DNA from: Streptosporangiaceae bacterium
GTDB lineage: Bacteria; Actinomycetota; Actinomycetes; Streptosporangiales; Streptosporangiaceae
Length of the DNA: 6,031 bases
Assembly: GCA_030045215.1 (NCBI GenBank)
Contig: JASIBJ010000743.1
Location: forward strand, 1-6,031
Direction: 5' to 3'
Of the stretch, positions 5,041-6,031 are shown in pieces. The translations under genes were made by a program, and so were the position numbers. Within the stretch, counting starts at the first letter, position 1; each line of letters begins with the position of its first letter. A model generated the notes under the pieces. It was not told where the DNA came from. It searched no databases and saw only the letters and a list, made by a program, of their open reading frames with translations.

Positions 5041-6031
5041 GTGAAGCTATGGCCTCCCTGGAAGAACCCGGTACTGCCCTGGCTCTCGCTGGCGAGGCGC
5101 CGGTCGCTGCGTTCGGCCGCGGCCGTCGTCGGCTGCGCGGCGCTATGTACCGCGATGGCGGCAACCGTTCCGCAGGCCGCCGCGGCCACGCGGCCCACCA
5201 CCGCGACGCGGCCCCCCACCGCGACGCGGCCCACCACCGCGACGTTGACCGCGATGCGGCCCCCCACCGGCACGCCCACAACCGCCGCCGTGCTGGCCGC
5301 GAAGGACTCGGCGTCCAGTTCGGGCGGCGGCACCGACACGCCGAAGCTGCAGCCGCACGTCAAAGCGGTCTGCCCGTGGCCGCCGGCCGCGAAGCACGCG
5401 GCCTGCCTGGTACTCGAGCGCACCAACATCACCAGCCATCTCGGACTGTTCGCGGCCGGATCGGATCCTCAGGGCTACGGCCCCTCGGCGCTGCACAGCG
5501 CCTACAACCTGCCGGCCGGCTCGGACGGCGCGGGCGAGACCGTCGCGGTCGTGGACGCGTTCGACGACCCGAACGCCGCCTCCGACCTGGCCACCTACCG
5601 GAGTCAGTACGGCCTGCCGCCGTGCACCACCGCGAGCGGCTGCTTCAAGAAGGTCAACCAGGCAGGCGTCGAGGGCGACTATCCGCTGGCCGACCCGGAC
5701 TGGGCGGTAGAGGAATCCCTGGACATCGAAATGGTCTCGGCGATCTGCCCGGCGTGTCACATCCTGCTGGTCGAGGCAGACTCCGACACCAGCGGCGGCC
5801 TCGCCGACAGCGTCGACACCGCGGTGGACCTCGGTGCTGACTACGTGTCGAACAGCTACGGCGGGCTCGACGGCTCCTTCAACTCGATCTTCGAGAAGTT
5901 CTACACCCATCCCGGCGTCGCGATCACTGTGGCGGCCGGCGATTACGGGTACGGCGAGGAGTGGCCGGCCGGGTACCCGCAGGTGATCTCCGTGGGCGGC
6001 ACGTCTCTGCTGCCGGCGTCGAACCCCCGCG
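5041..6031 (+). CDS. secreted S53 (sedolisin) family serine peptidase, 3' end outside the window
   Basis: The frame reads 330 codons to the window edge without a stop. Residues 1-48 look like a signal peptide: basic ARRRSLRS (18-25), hydrophobic AAAVVGCAALCTAMAA, then an AxA-type site near 46-49. The RRxSLR stretch is a weak Tat-like match; Sec export is equally possible. A Thr/Pro-rich linker (50-82) follows. From about residue 146 the sedolisin fold begins (YGPSALHSAYNLPAG, TVAVVDAFDDPNAASDL). The catalytic Glu and Asp are E224 and D228 in EESLD, and D301 in AAGDYGYG fits the oxyanion-hole Asp, although the family usually has SGDSG. The catalytic Ser (GTSxSxP) should lie beyond the window. 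Cys pairs C111/C122, C195/C201 and C236/C239 suggest disulfides. There is no room for a full pro-kumamolisin prodomain before the core. It is divergent from the lipid operon, and a functional link is not implied. Confidence 0.88.
   Translation, partial: MKLWPPWKNPVLPWLSLARRRSLRSAAAVVGCAALCTAMAATVPQAAAATRPTTATRPPTATRPTTATLTAMRPPTGTPTTAAVLAAKDSASSSGGGTDTPKLQPHVKAVCPWPPAAKHAACLVLERTNITSHLGLFAAGSDPQGYGPSALHSAYNLPAGSDGAGETVAVVDAFDDPNAASDLATYRSQYGLPPCTTASGCFKKVNQAGVEGDYPLADPDWAVEESLDIEMVSAICPACHILLVEADSDTSGGLADSVDTAVDLGADYVSNSYGGLDGSFNSIFEKFYTHPGVAITVAAGDYGYGEEWPAGYPQVISVGGTSLLPASNPR
5188..5286 (+). repeat. 18-base tandem repeat encoding a Thr/Pro-rich linker
   Basis: Three consecutive 18-base units at 5188-5205, 5206-5223 and 5224-5241 encode TRPTTA, TRPPTA and TRPTTA. 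Shortened or diverged units follow (TLTA, MRPPTG, TPTTA). The unit is near-identical at the DNA level, so slippage-type expansion is likely. It lies inside the peptidase gene directly after the signal peptide and probably forms a flexible or glycosylated cell-wall-spanning linker. Confidence 0.75.

Noticed and set aside
5188..5286. tandem repeat as a CRISPR array
   Set aside because: Units are contiguous 18-mers in frame within a coding gene, without spacers.
4965..5840. plus-strand frame of 291 codons overlapping the start of the peptidase
   Set aside because: It is out of register with the sedolisin motifs, Arg/Gly-rich, and ends inside the peptidase core. The frame starting at 5041 carries all recognisable sequence.
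5143..5910. 255-codon minus-strand open frame antisense to the S53 peptidase
   Set aside because: The opposite strand carries the E224/D228 sedolisin motifs and a signal peptide, while this frame shows GGGPRRGGG-type low complexity from the repeat region.

Overview
High-GC DNA with GC-rich third codon positions, a SARP-type regulator and a sedolisin-type secreted peptidase points to an actinomycete, probably a soil group such as Streptomyces or Catenulispora and their relatives. This is inferred from gene content and base composition; no species can be named.

Layout. Positions 1-660 hold no intact gene, only two decayed minus-strand pieces: a short frame resembling the C-terminal tail of an IS3/rve-type transposase (25-162), and a frame-disrupted copy of a small secreted actinobacterial protein family with a 'CMRxHGVPNFPDP' signature (about 245-536). 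Three minus-strand genes follow, transcribed right to left: a trans-polyprenyl diphosphate synthase (4821-3811), a geranylgeranyl-reductase-like flavoprotein with an extra C-terminal domain (3814-1574), and a SARP regulator (1437-664). The first two overlap by 4 bases (GTGA) and are probably translationally coupled. A 136-base AT-richer gap with a candidate promoter separates the flavoprotein from the regulator. On the plus strand, divergent from the synthase, a secreted S53 peptidase starts at 5041 and runs off the end of the window.

How the genes fit together. The synthase keeps every catalytic motif and should make an all-trans polyprenyl diphosphate. The flavoprotein should reduce double bonds in that chain or in a product made from it. 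Its extra C-terminal domain looks like a second prenyl-synthase fold in which both aspartate-rich motifs are destroyed (DDxxD to LGxxS, and DDxxD to EDxxA). The operon therefore encodes one active prenyl synthase and one pseudo-synthase fused to a reductase, which suggests a heteromeric complex passing nascent chains directly to the reductase. This is the most notable feature of the window.

Regulation. The SARP gene has one TTA codon, the only one I found among the operon genes, so it may be under bldA-type control. The divergent intergenic region has a CTGACAG direct repeat with exact 11-base phasing, the layout SARP proteins bind. The final lipid or terpenoid product cannot be told from this window.
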